Of a stretch of DNA of 64,000 nt, positions 43,150 to 54,669 are shown one piece after another; positions within the stretch are counted from its first letter, which is position 1, and every line of letters starts with the position of its first letter. Location: NCBI GenBank assembly GCA_006384855.1, contig VCJN01000132.1, positions 1 through 64,000 on the forward strand, written 5' to 3'. Made by a program: the position numbers and the translations under genes. The DNA comes from Tetraselmis striata (lineage: Eukaryota; Chlorophyta; Chlorodendrophyceae; Chlorodendrales; Chlorodendraceae). The notes under the pieces are model-generated. The model ran no database searches and was not told where the DNA came from. It saw only the letters and a program-made list of their open reading frames with translations.

Positions 43150-45300
43150 CCGAGGCTGACTGTGAAAAATTCGGTGAGGGGCGAGGTGTCCGTCAACGCA
43201 ACGCGGGCGGACAAGTGGGCGGCAGCAGTCCAGCCCTTCTATGATTTTGCATTGGCCACGGGGTGGGTGCCGGGCGGGCAGTTGGCCACGGTCGTGGGTA
43301 AGATGCATTGATAGTATTGCGCCGTTTTGTCTAGGCGGGGGCATGCCGGCTACTTGACGTAGTTCCATGCAGCGCGTGACACACTCCTCACCGACATGTC
43401 GTCGAGCTAGACAGATGAGTGGGACCCGGATGAGGTGTGTCGCGTCGGCGACCCGGGCATAGTGGGACTGCGCTGGGGGTTGGACATGTTACAACGCGAG
43501 TGCATGGTGCCGTTTGATCGAGGGGTTCAACCCGAGGACGTGGTACTCACGCGGCCGTTTTTGGGGGCGATAATGGACCGAGTGCACTACGGGACAAGCC
43601 GATTTTACATTTGCCGCGGGACGAAGCGGAATTATTGGCACCGTCGCATGAAGTACGACCCGAAGCGGGTGTATTGAGGATGATGCAGCCTTTCCACGAT
43701 TTCGAGGATTATTACGTCGGGCGCATCAGATTTTGGAGGCGGCGCCTGGTGGCGCAGTGGACGGATGCATTATGGCTTTGCGCAGCTAGAACAGATTCGT
43801 ACAAATCTCGGCGGGCCATCGAACATGCGTGAATTGTATCTCGTTCCGGACACGTTTCACCGGTATGGGCCGCGGTTATGCGGTAAACGCATTTTAACGA
43901 CTGGACAATGCAGCGGCGGCACGCGCGGTACATAAGGGCGGTTCGGTGTACCCCCACACCAACTAGTTGTTGCTCGCTTACCACAAAATGTGCCAGGCAT
44001 ACAATTTGTACGCAGAGGCATGACATATTCCGGGTAACGACAACGGTTTGGCGTACGATATGTCACGCTTAGAGGCGGGGCGGCTGAGCGATCAAGATTG
44101 GCGGCCGCTGCTGGCTATCTTCCATTGCAGTCCTTACCGAGGTCGGACCCTTCGACTTGGATACGTGCTCCGACCCCCTCCGGCGGAACGCTTATACTGC
44201 GCGGTCTTTTGGTCGGCAGTCGACTGTTGTCTTCTACATAAGTGGCGGAACCGGCATGCTTACCGCAACATGCCGTTCGCGGTGATCAAAGCGATTCTCG
44301 AACATTTTTCCTGCCGAGTTGCATGCGATCCCAACCACGACGCAGGCCACGTTCGTGCTGCCAACGTGGTTCTCCATACCGGTGTGAAACCCGCTCGGCA
44401 TGGGCCGCTTCGTGGGTTATTTTCGGGAGGACAATGCTATGTTTTCACACCCGGACGGGCACTGGCACTTCGCGTCGCGAGAGCAACCGGAACCGCAGAA
44501 GCACGTTTTTTAGCGGCCCCACACAGTGGGGCTTCGTACGAATTCGCATCCCTAATGTGTAGTTGGAGGGCAGCGCCAAGCAGGACGTCGATCTGTATCG
44601 CATGTTAGGCAACATGCATGCGGAAAATCTATTGTTGCGCGGACTGTGGGATGGCTTGTGCGCGAGCTGCGCAGGGCGAAGAGACGCCGGTACGCCTAAA
44701 CGGTTTATATGCACATCGTGCAGTTTGTGATGTGGAGCAACTGGTAATGCCGCAGAATGGACTAGACTAGGGCAGTTGATGGCGGATCACGTGGAAGCAC
44801 AGCGCCCAAGGACTTCGTCCAGGGAAACTTACGAGCGTCGCTGGCCATTTTCTAGCGCGCTTCTGCACTGCCAGAGGTGTGTCACTTCCTACAAGGGTGG
44901 GATTATTGCGAACATTTTTTGCACATTGCATTTTTGATCTTAAGCATCAACCTTCAACGGTAGGCGCTAGAATAGTCTCCATCGATGATTGGCATGGTCG
45001 CTAGCATCGGTCGCCGTCACGCGCCGGATGGTCGCTGGCCAATTCTTGCTAGGAGGCGGCAGTTAGGGAATGATAAAGGTGGTGGCCAAGTGGGTTGTAC
45101 GCAAGGCCGGCACACGTCATGCACTCGATTCTGTCGAAATCCGCAATATTTTCTTGCGGGGTCTCAACCTCAGCCGGTCACATGGTTTCCACCAGCGGTT
45201 GTGCCTTGTCACATACAACGCACCTAGCTGGGGGGTGCCTAATCGGAGATATAGCAAAATATACATTTCGCGGTACGTTGTTTAGTACTCTAGAATAGTG
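43150..45300 (+). pseudogene. decayed mobile-element coding region, tyrosine-recombinase-like in part
   Basis: Plus-strand coding-like segments run through this stretch. One region (about 44770-45000) has the layout of the N-terminal domain of tyrosine recombinases (SSRETYERRW...PSTVGARIVSIDDWHG). Earlier segments (about 43440-43680 and 44050-44600) are not recognised. It is treated as a fossil: broken by many disruptions, probably old, and either a Crypton-like or a DIRS-like remnant. Confidence 0.35.
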
Positions 45301-46194
45301 TATCGTGCTTATCCCTTATTCATATTTCGCTCGAGTAGTGCTGCGTAGCGGTGCGCGAAAACGGCTTCCTGTCGGCCGCAATTGCGGACGGGCAGTGCCC
45401 GTTCGGCTCAGGGAGGCGGGCGATGTTCACGGCCTCATGCCCGAGCCGAACGGGCACCACCTGCCCTAGAAATCGGATAGGTCCATAGCCTATCTCATTT
45501 GGATGCTATACAAACATTGAGCTAGAGGTCGGGGGCTCCAGCAGGGACGGTTCCCCCAATTCAAAAAACATGACAATGTGTATGGCTTTGCTTGCCTCTT
45601 CTATGCCAATGCATTATGGAGGGTGTGTAATGATTGTAGGCACAAGTGTAAACAAAATGCATTTGCCTAGACTCAACTGAAAAATGCAGTTGGATCTTGG
45701 AACTCGCGTTTTCGGAAATACACTCCCGGCCTCAACCCCTCCCGCGGGAGCGGCTGAGGTAGCTCTCATCTTATCGATCATATGAGCCCTAGTAGTAAGG
45801 CCCATACGCAGGGCTGCCGCCCGCTGGCGGTAAGCTTGCGGTCAATCTCGGTCGATGCCGGCCCGATGGGGCCGACCGACCCGGATTTCCGCGCTATCGA
45901 CCCCATCCCGCATAGGCATCCCCTGCCATCCGCAGCTTACTATTTAGCCCGCCACACATGTACCGTCCCATGGCCGAGCTCCTAGGGGTGCGTTCGAGCC
46001 CATGAGTGGCCCATGAGGAGGTCGGTGCGCGGTGTCCCATGTCCCCCCGTATTTTTGAGCCGAGATTAGATAAACGGGCTGAATGGGGGGCCGGTCAACC
46101 ACTTGATCGTCTTCCTCGGGGCTGCCAAACAGGGTCCTCGAGCAGTGTGCGGAACATTTCGGAACGGTAGAAAGAATTAAACGCGTTCTCGGTG
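45301..46194. other. unassigned, contains a perfect foldback
   Basis: No gene is seen. GTGCCCGTTCGGCTC (45395-45409) pairs perfectly with GAGCCGAACGGGCAC (45443-45457) across 33 nt. Confidence 0.45.
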
Positions 46195-46998
46195 TTAAGC
46201 TGCACCAAGACTAGGGATGGATCCGAGTCTAGGAGAGATCGCACAAGGAATTGAACTAATTCCGCGCCGCCCTAAACGCCAAAACCGAAATGGCCGCGGG
46301 CGGCAAGCCATTGGGCGATGGGCTCGCCATGAGCGCGCAAGAGGACGCGAATAGCGTACCGGACGAGCATGCTGCTGATGAATGGTTGGAGAAACTTGTA
46401 GGAGCTCGTTCTTCCGACCGAACCCCCTTGCTGTTGTAGGAGCGTATTTCCTCCAATAGAAGCCACCAAGTGACGCCATCGCGGGCGATCGCCCCGACCA
46501 TTCCCCGACCATGTATATCCCCCCCCCCCCCCCCCCCCCCTCACCCACCCCACCCTCCCCCGCCCGGCTTGTTTCCTCGGCGTACAGCTCCTGCGCGTCG
46601 CGGCCGAGGACCTTGAGGGGCGCGGGGCGCGGCGGCCTCTTGGCAGGCACACCCGGCGCGCGACGGCGGGCTAGGCGCGTCGCGCTTGCGGCCTTGCGGG
46701 CTGCCCCCTCCGCAGGGGAGGCCAGCATGGCTCGTGCGGCTTTGTTCGGCTCGAGGGGGGGGGGGGGGGGGGGGAGGGCACATGACCCGAGGAGGCTTCG
46801 GGCATAGCTGCCGGCGGGGCCGGCCATCCCGTAAAGCATGAGCAGTTGCTGCGGCTGCGCATCGCTTAGGCCGCCCGGCCCGACATGCACGTCTCCAGAC
46901 GCGAGCCGCTGGGTCGGGGTATGACGATGCGTGGTTGGAGGAGGAGGCCGCAGCGGCCGTATTGTTGCGCGCGTTCGAGGGCGTATTGCGCGTCCCAC
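46195..46998 (-). CDS. hypothetical ORF, low confidence
   Basis: The minus-strand open frame of 267 codons includes GGLSDAQPQQLLMLYGMAGPAG and KVLGRDAQELYAEETSRAG, which look less compositional than neighbouring frames. It also contains polyglycine and polyproline from a C run (about 46519-46540) and a G run (about 46757-46774). No family recognised. It may be chance GC-driven coding or a transposon remnant. Confidence 0.2.
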   Translation of the reverse strand: MGRAIRPRTRATIRPLRPPPPTTHRHTPTQRLASGDVHVGPGGLSDAQPQQLLMLYGMAGPAGSYARSLLGSCALPPPPPPLEPNKAARAMLASPAEGAARKAASATRLARRRAPGVPAKRPPRPAPLKVLGRDAQELYAEETSRAGEGGVGEGGGGGGGIYMVGEWSGRSPAMASLGGFYWRKYAPTTARGFGRKNELLQVSPTIHQQHARPVRYSRPLARSWRAHRPMACRPRPFRFWRLGRRGISSIPCAISPRLGSIPSLGAA

Positions 46999-47071
46999 GC
47001 ACTCCTTTCATTTGCGAATCATAACTTGGGGTCAGCTGCGGGTGCTAGACCGTCGGAGAAAGGCCCGGTTT

Positions 47072-50000
47072 AATGGCCATATTGGTAATATAGAGGTTTG
47101 ATTACACCGGGATATTCTGTTACCGGTACTGGTAACGTTCAGATTCTACAGTAGTTTGAATGCTAGCGACCAGTATCTGTACTCGCAGTACGCGTACCGC
47201 TTGGACTTCCCGATGTCCAGCGGCGCTAGCGACAGCATGCGACAGCCCTGCTACATGACGCACCCGCACCACGAGGGGAGTCCACCTTCTGCCTTTGCGC
47301 CAGCTGACCAGCTAGCGCAATGGCGTCGCACCTCTCGTAGGTGTGCAAGGTGTGAATATCTCTAGGAGTGGACGGTCTCGACGACTAGTCTTCCACCACG
47401 ACACTTGCGCACGCTACGATGGCAAACGGCAAGAAGGCGGCAGACCCTACGAAGGCAACGCCAACCGACAGTTTGGCCGTAACGCCCGCGGAGCCGACAG
47501 AGACGACACGGGACACGACAACGCTTGCGTTACTGCAAGGGCTGGTGTTGAAGGTGGACGCTTTATCGACCCGCTTGGACGAACAAGACAACAACAAGCA
47601 CAAGGAGCAGCGCGACATTCCCTCGGACGACGACGAAGTCGGCGAGAGTGGCAAGGAGCCGGAGCACGACGCCCGGACAACCGCTGCTACGGGGGGCGCG
47701 CGCGACGCCGCGGCCGTGTTCATCGACCCTCGGGATTGGGAAGACCTCTTGCCCCGGGCGTACCAAGACTGCCCCCCCCCCCCCCCCCCCCCCCCGTCGG
47801 GCGCCACACGCCCGAGCCTGTGGCGGCCCCGTAACGACGAGGCCGACCGCTATCTCACTGAGGCCAACAAGATTGCGTCGCGCGACGAGTACCGCCACCT
47901 GTTGTGCTATGGCGTCTACCACGCCGCCGCTAACGCGGCGGCTAAGACAGCTCTGGCTACGCTTCGCGCGCCCGATACCCCCACCCAAGACCGCGTCGAG
48001 GCCCTCGACCTACTCGACGCCGCGCGTCGCACGCTTGAAGCAGTGGGCGACGCGGATGAGGCCAGGCTCACCTACCTTCGACGCTTCAAGGCCAAGAAGG
48101 CCCTCACCCACAGAGGCGGGAGCAGCAACGCCGCGAGGCGGACGCCAAGAACCGCGACAAGAACGGCGGCAGGACCGACGACAAGATTCGCGACTGACGG
48201 TGTGGCGCGCCGCGCCGACAGATGTTGCCCCGACTCCGACTACATGCGTCACCGCGTAAGGCGGAGTTGGCGGAACTGGCGAGACATCGGCGCGAGCGCG
48301 CAAGTGACGAGCTGGATACGGGATGGCGTACGCGTGCCTTTCCGCTACAACCGGTGTCCCCCAAGGTTCAACCAAGGCGTCTCGTTCAACGACGCAACCC
48401 CTGCCCAACTCAAGTTCCTCACCGCCGAACTAAGACGCTTTACGGCGTCCAGCGCGTGGGATGGGAGAAGTCGTCGTGCGCATGGTGGGTGTCCCGGGCG
48501 TTCTTCGTTCGGAAGCCCGGCGACAACCAGTGGCGTTTCATCATCGACCTCCGCGTGCTCAACACCTTCTGTGCGCGCAAGCGACTACGGATGGAGACAC
48601 TCATGGGCGACCGACACCTGACCGCGAAAGGGGACTACATGTTTTCGTTCGACCTGCAAGATGGCTTCTATGCCCTGGGCATCGCGCCCTCCGACCGCGA
48701 CTACTTCACAGTCAACATCCGCGGGACCCTCTACCGGCTGTGCGGCCTTCCCATGGGCTGGTCGCTCAGCCCCTACTACTTCACGACGTTCACGATGACG
48801 TTCGTCAAGCGCCTACGCTCTCCGCCTACCCCCGCTGCGCCTGGCAATGTCCCGCGGTCGCGCCGCTGGCTGCGCCGCGGGCGGTGGAGGGGAGCGCGCA
48901 TCTTACCATACGTCGACGATTTCTTGCTATTCGCCTCGTCGGAGCCGGAGGCGCTAGAGCTCCGCCAGCGCGTCGCCGACTTGCTGGACAGCTTGGGCCT
49001 GCAGCGCAACCCAACCAAAGGGCTGTGGGAGCCGGTCCAGTACGGCCAGCACCTGGGGGTGAACATCGACACAGCCACGGGATATTATTATGCCCCGGTG
49101 GACAAACTGCAGCGGCTCGCGCGCCAATCCAAGCAACGGTTGCAGCGCGCGGCCCGCGACGCCCGTTGGCTGCCCGTGCGGGAGCTGCAGTCGCTCGCTG
49201 GGCGGGCTCAATACCTTTTCTTGGCAATCCCTGCCGCGCGCTTCTACCTGTGGGAGCTCCACGACGTGGTGGGCTCCAAGTGGGGCGGCCGAGTGCGCAT
49301 GACACACCAGCTGCGGCGCGACCTGCAGTGGTGGACCGCCGTGCCGACTCAGGCCAACGGCCGCCCTATCCACCGCGCTGTGCTGGAGACGGCCTACATG
49401 CACTGCGACAGCTCCGGCTACGGTCGGGGTGCAGTGCTGAATGGCGGCTGGAGGCGCGGGGGTTCTTGGGGGCAGCCGACGAGCGCCAGCACATCACCAG
49501 GAAAGAAGTGAAGGCCGTTCGGCTTGCAAAATATCTGTTGGACATCTAGACCAGCGGCACGAACCCGTGGGCAGCTACCATGCGTCCGTACATGCGTTCA
49601 GTACTAGGTAACGACCAACTCGGCGAAACGGCGCTTCATTTGTACGCGTCGGCGTGGGCAGAGACTACCGCCAGTACGTACGGCAGTGCCATCCGTCCAT
49701 TCCTACAGTTCAGCGCTGAGCAGGGCGTGCCGCCCCTGGATGACACGGCGGCAACCGTCGCGCGCTACATCGCGTGGCCGGGTTTGCGGGGGACGGTCAA
49801 GGCAGCCAGTCTGCAGCCTTACCTTTCCGCGATCAACGGTTTCTACCGCGACCACGGCGCGTAGCCGGTGGCGCAAGGCGACCTCATCAGCAAAGTGAGA
49901 AAGGGCCTCGCGGCATCGCAAGTTGAGCCAGACCCGCCTGGGGTCCGCACCGACGTGCCCGCCCGGTTGATCACACGGACGTTGCGGCTGGCGAAGACCC

Positions 50001-51054
50001 TGCGTGAGGAGTTGGGACCCACATGGACCCGCGACCAGCTTCCTCGTATCCTCTTGTTCCGCGCCGCGATGGCAGTCGTTGCCATGTATGTGTTCTACGC
50101 GCGTGGCAAGGCCGGCGTAGCCTGCAAGACGGGCGATTTGACGGTTACTGCAGATGGTACAATCCTATTGTACCATTGGGACCGAAAAGGCAGACGCGGG
50201 CAGCACCGTGACCGTAAGTTACAGTGCCAGATCCCGGCGCGCGCGCAGCCCCGGATTGCGGACTTGGTGCTCTATTTTGATGCCGCACGCGCAGTATACT
50301 GCGGTCAGCGCGGACTGCCAGCAACCCGGTGGGCAGTGACCCACGACGAGCCGGCGGCATCGTGGACATCGGCCACCGTTACATACTAGTTGCAGCTAGT
50401 GGCACATTTGTTGGAGGAGCACCCGCCTCCCGGGTTTGTGTGGACGTCACACTCTCTCCGCAAGGGCGCGGCCACTGCGGCGTACGCCATCGGCGTGGTG
50501 CTGCAGAAGATCAAGCACTTTGGCGGCTGGGCGCAGTTGTCCAGCGTCGTGCTCGACTGCATCAATCCCACGGCGCTGCCGTGTGCGGCATCGTGGCAGC
50601 TCTTCGGCTGGCTTACCCCTTGGGGTGGGCCGCCAGCGACAAGCTGCCCGCCCATGGGCGGCATGATGGCAAATGCGGCCCCACAATGGTTAAATGGTCA
50701 TATTGGTAATATAGAGGTTTGATTACACCGGGCTATTCTGTCACCGGTACTGGTAACGTTAAGATTCTAGTGTGAATGCTAGCTACCAGTACATGTACTC
50801 GCGTTACGCATACCGCTTGGACTTCCCGATGTCCAGCGGCGCTAGCGACAGTATGCGACAGCCCTGCCACATGACGCACCCGCACCACGAGGGGAATCCA
50901 CCTTCTGCTTTTGCGCCAGCTGGCCAACTAGCGCAACCCACCCACCCCGCTATGCTACCCTTTGCAATGCGGACAATACACCCGTGGGCCTACTCACACC
51001 CAAAAATGTAAGAGATTCACATCTTTGGCAAATGCGGCCCCACAATGGTTAAAC
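47072..51054 (+). mobile_element. DIRS/PAT-type (Kangaroo-like) YR retroelement B with split direct repeats, broken
   Basis: Fossil retroelement. Parts in order: left repeat A1 (47072-47321), gag-like ORF (from 47419), reverse transcriptase/RNase H (about 48430-49500), tyrosine recombinase (about 49580-50620), then short repeat B1 (about 50655-50697), A2 (50697-50937) and B2 (about 51016-51054). The order A1-body-B1-A2-B2 is the split-direct-repeat layout of PAT-like DIRS elements such as Volvox Kangaroo. It looks broken by a few disruptions and is closely similar to element A at 30-34 kb. The right end abuts a LINE-B copy. Confidence 0.85.
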
Positions 51055-52260
51055 GGCCATTCCCCATGGAGTTGGTACTGATGAGGCCTCTGCTGTCCAC
51101 CAATCGCTTCCTATCAGTGGTACAAGTACTTCCAATACCGTTTCTACATGCGCTTATGTAGCTCTCAAGATACCGTCGCCCCGCGAATTAGTGGCACCCT
51201 ACTAGAACCGCAGCAAGGCGGTACTACAGCCCCGCCCTCGGATACGGGTACGGGCGCTGCCTCCGATGATCAACCCACGACCATGGTTGTCCAACGCCAC
51301 CTCAGCCGTGCGATTCGCTTGGGTGAATTCGTGGCCCTCGCTCTTGGCTTCCATCGCACGGGTGCTGCGGCCTCGCGACTTGATGCTCTGCGCTTGTGTA
51401 GCACGTGCGGGCCGGGCTCCCTATCTATCGCTTTTCCAGTCGGATCACGAAATTAGTCAGCCCGCAAGATTCCCTATTTTGCTTATTCGGCCGCCGCTGT
51501 GCGGGTGCTTGGCCTTCACCCGCGCGGGGGTTCTGCGCTTGTCACACGCCCTGGCCCCACGTGTGGTATTGACCCCTTATGGCTTCGCTGTACGGTTGGC
51601 TCGAACCGGAACGCTACGGATTTCGTCGTGGATCATCTGCCCCTCTGCCCCGTTGCGAAGTACAAGCACCGCATGCATACCGCTTTGAAAGACCTGTGGG
51701 CTTCCGTGGCGATCGAAGCGGGGGCGGTGCTCGACCGGGACCGCTCGGGAGTCGGCGACTTGACCCTTTAGACGAGCGGGCTGCGCCCAGCGGACCGCTC
51801 GCGGCCGTCAGACTTGACGCTGGCGGGGTGGGGGGGCCCGGCGTGCGATTACATGATCGATTTCGCGTGCGTGTCGTCCCCAACCCCCACTTCGGGCAAC
51901 GACCCCCGCTGGTGCACCAATGGGGATCGCGGCGACCGAGGCGGATCACAACAAGGTGGCGGCGGACCGGGCTTCTTCCGCCCCGGTGCAAGGTGCTCAC
52001 CGGTACTACCCTTTTCTGGTTGAGGACCGCGGCCGCCTCGGAAAATCCGCTTTAGCGGTGGTCTACATCTTCGCGATGTTACTTGCTGTGCTCAACTTCC
52101 CTGGGTGTCCTTCCGCCCCGACTTCATGCTCATTCCGCACCCTCGTCTTCTGGTGCTGTTTCATCCACTGCGCAATTGCTGTAGTGAACGTTCCCCATTG
52201 CCTGTTCGGGTGGTTTCCTGATCGCCTTGATTTGCAGCTAGCTCATGTAAATATAATTAT
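51055..52260 (+). mobile_element. LINE-B copy, C-terminal half
   Basis: This matches 18870-20310 reversed, from CCCCATGGAGTTGGTACTG to GCAGCTAGCTCATGTAA. Plus-strand blocks include HLSRAIRLGEFVALALGFHRTG, KHRMHTALKDLWASVAIEAGAV, and VEDRGRLGKSALAVVYIFAMLLA. The homopolymer present in the other copies is nearly absent here. Frame changes show it is dead. The left boundary is the end of the DIRS-type element. Confidence 0.65.
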
Positions 52261-52274
52261 AAATATAACCTATA

Positions 52275-52515
52275 ATTACTTCGAAGCTCCTTTCCTGTCG
52301 GCGCCTTCACATTACATTCGGCCTAGTGCCGCTATTGGAGTGGCCCGGGATTGTGTGCTGGGGAGAGCGTCCCTACTGCGTGGAGCGGCGGCTGGCTGGT
52401 GGGGATGCCTGGTCGGAGGCTACCTGTACCATTGCGGTTCCCGCCTCTGTTGGCCCGTAGCTGGATTTCCTTCTGGATTTCCTTCTGGATTTCTGTGTGG
52501 ATTTCTTGAATGTTG
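52275..52515 (+). repeat. dispersed ~235-bp repeat, copy 1
   Basis: ACTTCGAAGCTCCTTTCCTGTCG through to TTTCTTGAATGTTGC, matching 62040-62275 in reverse orientation. It ends in the GCTAGCTCATGTAA tail type of LINE-B and may be a LINE-B-related 3' end. TTCCTTCTGGA is duplicated internally. Confidence 0.6.
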
Positions 52516-52533
52516 CGTCTAGCTCATGTAATC

Positions 52534-52960
52534 ATTATAGTACATGAGCCAGCAGCAGAAGGGGATATCAGGGAATCACCAAAAAAAGGACAGTCAGAGA
52601 GGTCCTCTGTAAGGATATGTACCACACAAATCCCCATGTGGGTACCCAGTGCCTGGTGCGTTTTGCGCAGTATCCTTACAGTTGGTGCTTCTACGCACGC
52701 GGATCCGGGTTCGATCCCGCGGAGAACCATAAATGATATGATATCCCGCAAGGTTGGACAACCCGCGATCCGCGGATCGCCACCGAATCCAAGCCGAAAC
52801 GTTGCTGGAGGAGGTCCTCCATCCTATGGGGGGGGGTGGAGTGTAAGGATATGTACCACACAAATCCCCATGTGGGTACCCAGTGCCTGGTGCGTTTTGC
52901 GCAGTATCCTTACATCCTCTACAGCGACTGCTCATTCCCCTACCTCTTGGGTTGAGCGGA
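52534..52960 (-). mobile_element. LINE-B 3' tail carrying the small LTR element
   Basis: TACATGAGCCAGCAGCAGAAGG (about 52541) starts a LINE-B tail. The sequence GGTCCTC at 52601-52607 continues after 52914 as TCCTCTACAGCGACTGC, matching the tail copy near 13675. The small LTR element lies exactly between. Confidence 0.55.
52608..52914 (+). mobile_element. 307-bp SMART/TRIM-type LTR retroelement
   Basis: Two identical 73-bp terminal repeats (52608-52680 and 52842-52914) begin TGTAAGGATA and end TATCCTTACA, so they have TG...CA ends and a longer terminal palindrome. The element is flanked by a 5-bp duplication TCCTC (52603-52607 and 52915-52919). A primer-binding-site-like TGGTGCTTCTACGC starts 2 nt after the left repeat, inside a tRNA-like stretch containing GGTTCGATCCC. 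A purine tract GGGGGGGGGTGGAG lies directly before the right repeat. The 161-bp interior has no coding capacity. It looks whole for its class, and identical repeats imply a young, non-autonomous copy. Confidence 0.8.
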
Positions 52961-53019
52961 GGAAAAGGAGAGCCGCGTCCGAAATCGCCTGGAATACGCG
53001 AGAATTGATACCGGTTGCA

Positions 53020-53310
53020 ATACGGTTTTATCACGGATTTTTAGGCGTCCGTCCTCCGTCCTCCGTCCGTCCTCGTGTGCTGCGTCTTCGTGAATGAACC
53101 GTCATACGTTCGATCTGTGCTCGTTTGATTTCTAGGCACTCCTACCACAGTCCGTAAAAATCCTGCGACTAGGACGGATCTATCGTGAATTATACCGGAA
53201 ACATACTGCAAAAATCACGAATGTCCGTCCTTCGTCCTCCTGTGCTGCGTCTTCGCGTATGAACCGTCATACGTTCGATCTGTGCTCGTTTGATTTCTAG
53301 GCACACCTCC
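53020..53310. repeat. tandem duplication, ~166-bp period
   Basis: GTGCTGCGTCTTCG(T/C)G(A/T)ATGAACCGTCATACG and the following TTCGATCTGTGCTCGTTTGATTTCTAGGCAC occur at about 53077 and 53242. CGTCCTCCGT repeats precede each. Confidence 0.65.
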
Positions 53311-53685
53311 GACGACGGCGAGATTCTATATGGATGCGCGTGTATTCTAGCCCAGGCACGTCATGTATTCGTCTGAAACGCCAAAATAACGCGGTACCGC
53401 AGCGCGTTTTTACTGCTGAATCGGCAAGCGAGACTCGCCCTCTATATTTATACAGCGACTATATACACGGTGGTCCGAGGATATGTGCTGTATTAACATG
53501 ATGCTGTAAAAAGGGGTCGCCGCGGTGCGGGGGCAGTCCGCCGACCCGGGGCCCGGCGTCCGTCGACGGACGGGCGACGGTCGAACGGCGGCGTCCGGCG
53601 TCCGGTGCCGGTACAGGCGGCGGGCGTGGCGATTCGCGCCGTGCCCGCCCCGTAGACCTGACGACCGGCCCGACCTGCGCGGCCT

Positions 53686-54004
53686 CGTGCGGGATGCGGG
53701 CCGCCCGTGGGCGGCTTGTACTGTATTGCTGATTTTGCAGGGCTGCCTTTTTTTTTTTGGGGGTAATACCACTTTTAGCGGTGGGTTGTGTACCGGCCTT
53801 TTTGTAATGCACACCAGTGGTCGGCGGCCCGCTTTTACGCGGCTTGCAGATTTTTGAATCTGTTTTACAAAATAATACGTCTCTTTTGAAAAATAAATTA
53901 CTGACAAATCTAACGCTAAAAGCATTGTTACCCGGAAACAACAGTATTATTACAAGATCAACACTACTGTACAAGCCGGCGAAAAGCGGCCCGCATCCCG
54001 CACG
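53686..54004. repeat. 319-bp foldback / MITE candidate
   Basis: CGTGCGGGATGCGGGCCGC (53686-53704) has an exact inverted partner at 53986-54004. The similarity continues inward (CGGCTTGTACTGTA against TACAGTACAAGCCG-like sequence, and GGGTAATACCACTTTTAGCG against CGCTAAAAGCATTGTTACCC). The interior is AT-rich with a T run (53750-53759). No coding sequence is seen. Confidence 0.6.
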
Positions 54005-54669
54005 GCCGCACCACGCTCAACCCAAGAGGTAGGGGCACCTCCACAAATCCCCGGCGCGAAGCGCCGCTTAGTATGAATATATTATCACTTATTACTATTA
54101 TTAGGGAGCGGCGCGCCGCGTCGTCACGCGCCGTCACGCCGATGACAACACGTCGTCGTCGTCGCTCCCCCGGCCGGGCCGGCGGCGGCGGCGCCGATAA
54201 CCAAATAACGCGATGAATGCAATCGCCGACTGAGTCCAGCCAGGCGACGATGGGGAATTGCTAGCGAAGTTGTTCGCGTCGTCAGTGCCTTTCGCGGATT
54301 CCTGCCTTGCTCGGCAGTGCGGGTTTCTTGTTGGAGCGAGGCCTAGTCGCTGAGGCCGGCCTTGCTCGCCGAGCAGTGCCACTACACATGCTCGTCAGCC
54401 TTCTCAGCGGCAGCCGACTCGTCTCACAGGCCGCGTTCGTCGCCGGCAGAGGCGCCGCCCGGAGACGCGCCCCTCGCCCGGCATTACTCTCCAGGGGTAG
54501 TGAAAACACCCGAGAAGTTTCTGCTCTGTCTCGAAAACCCCCCGACGGCCCACGGTTGGGAAATTCTCTGAGCGGGGAGGTCCTCGTTTCGAGCGCGCGT
54601 CCTGATTGGCGGAGGAACGCTGCATCCTTTCCGCAGCGCGGTAGTATCTCCGCTGGGGCAGGGGAGGCT
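54005..54669. other. intergenic, upstream of tRNase Z
   Basis: No supported gene. GC-driven open frames occur on both strands. The right half should hold the tRNase Z promoter and 5' UTR. Confidence 0.4.

Noticed and set aside
53740-54040. Organelle DNA insertion, because of the sudden AT-rich sequence
   Set aside because: No organellar gene or tRNA is recognisable and the segment is bounded by perfect inverted ends, so a foldback element explains it better.
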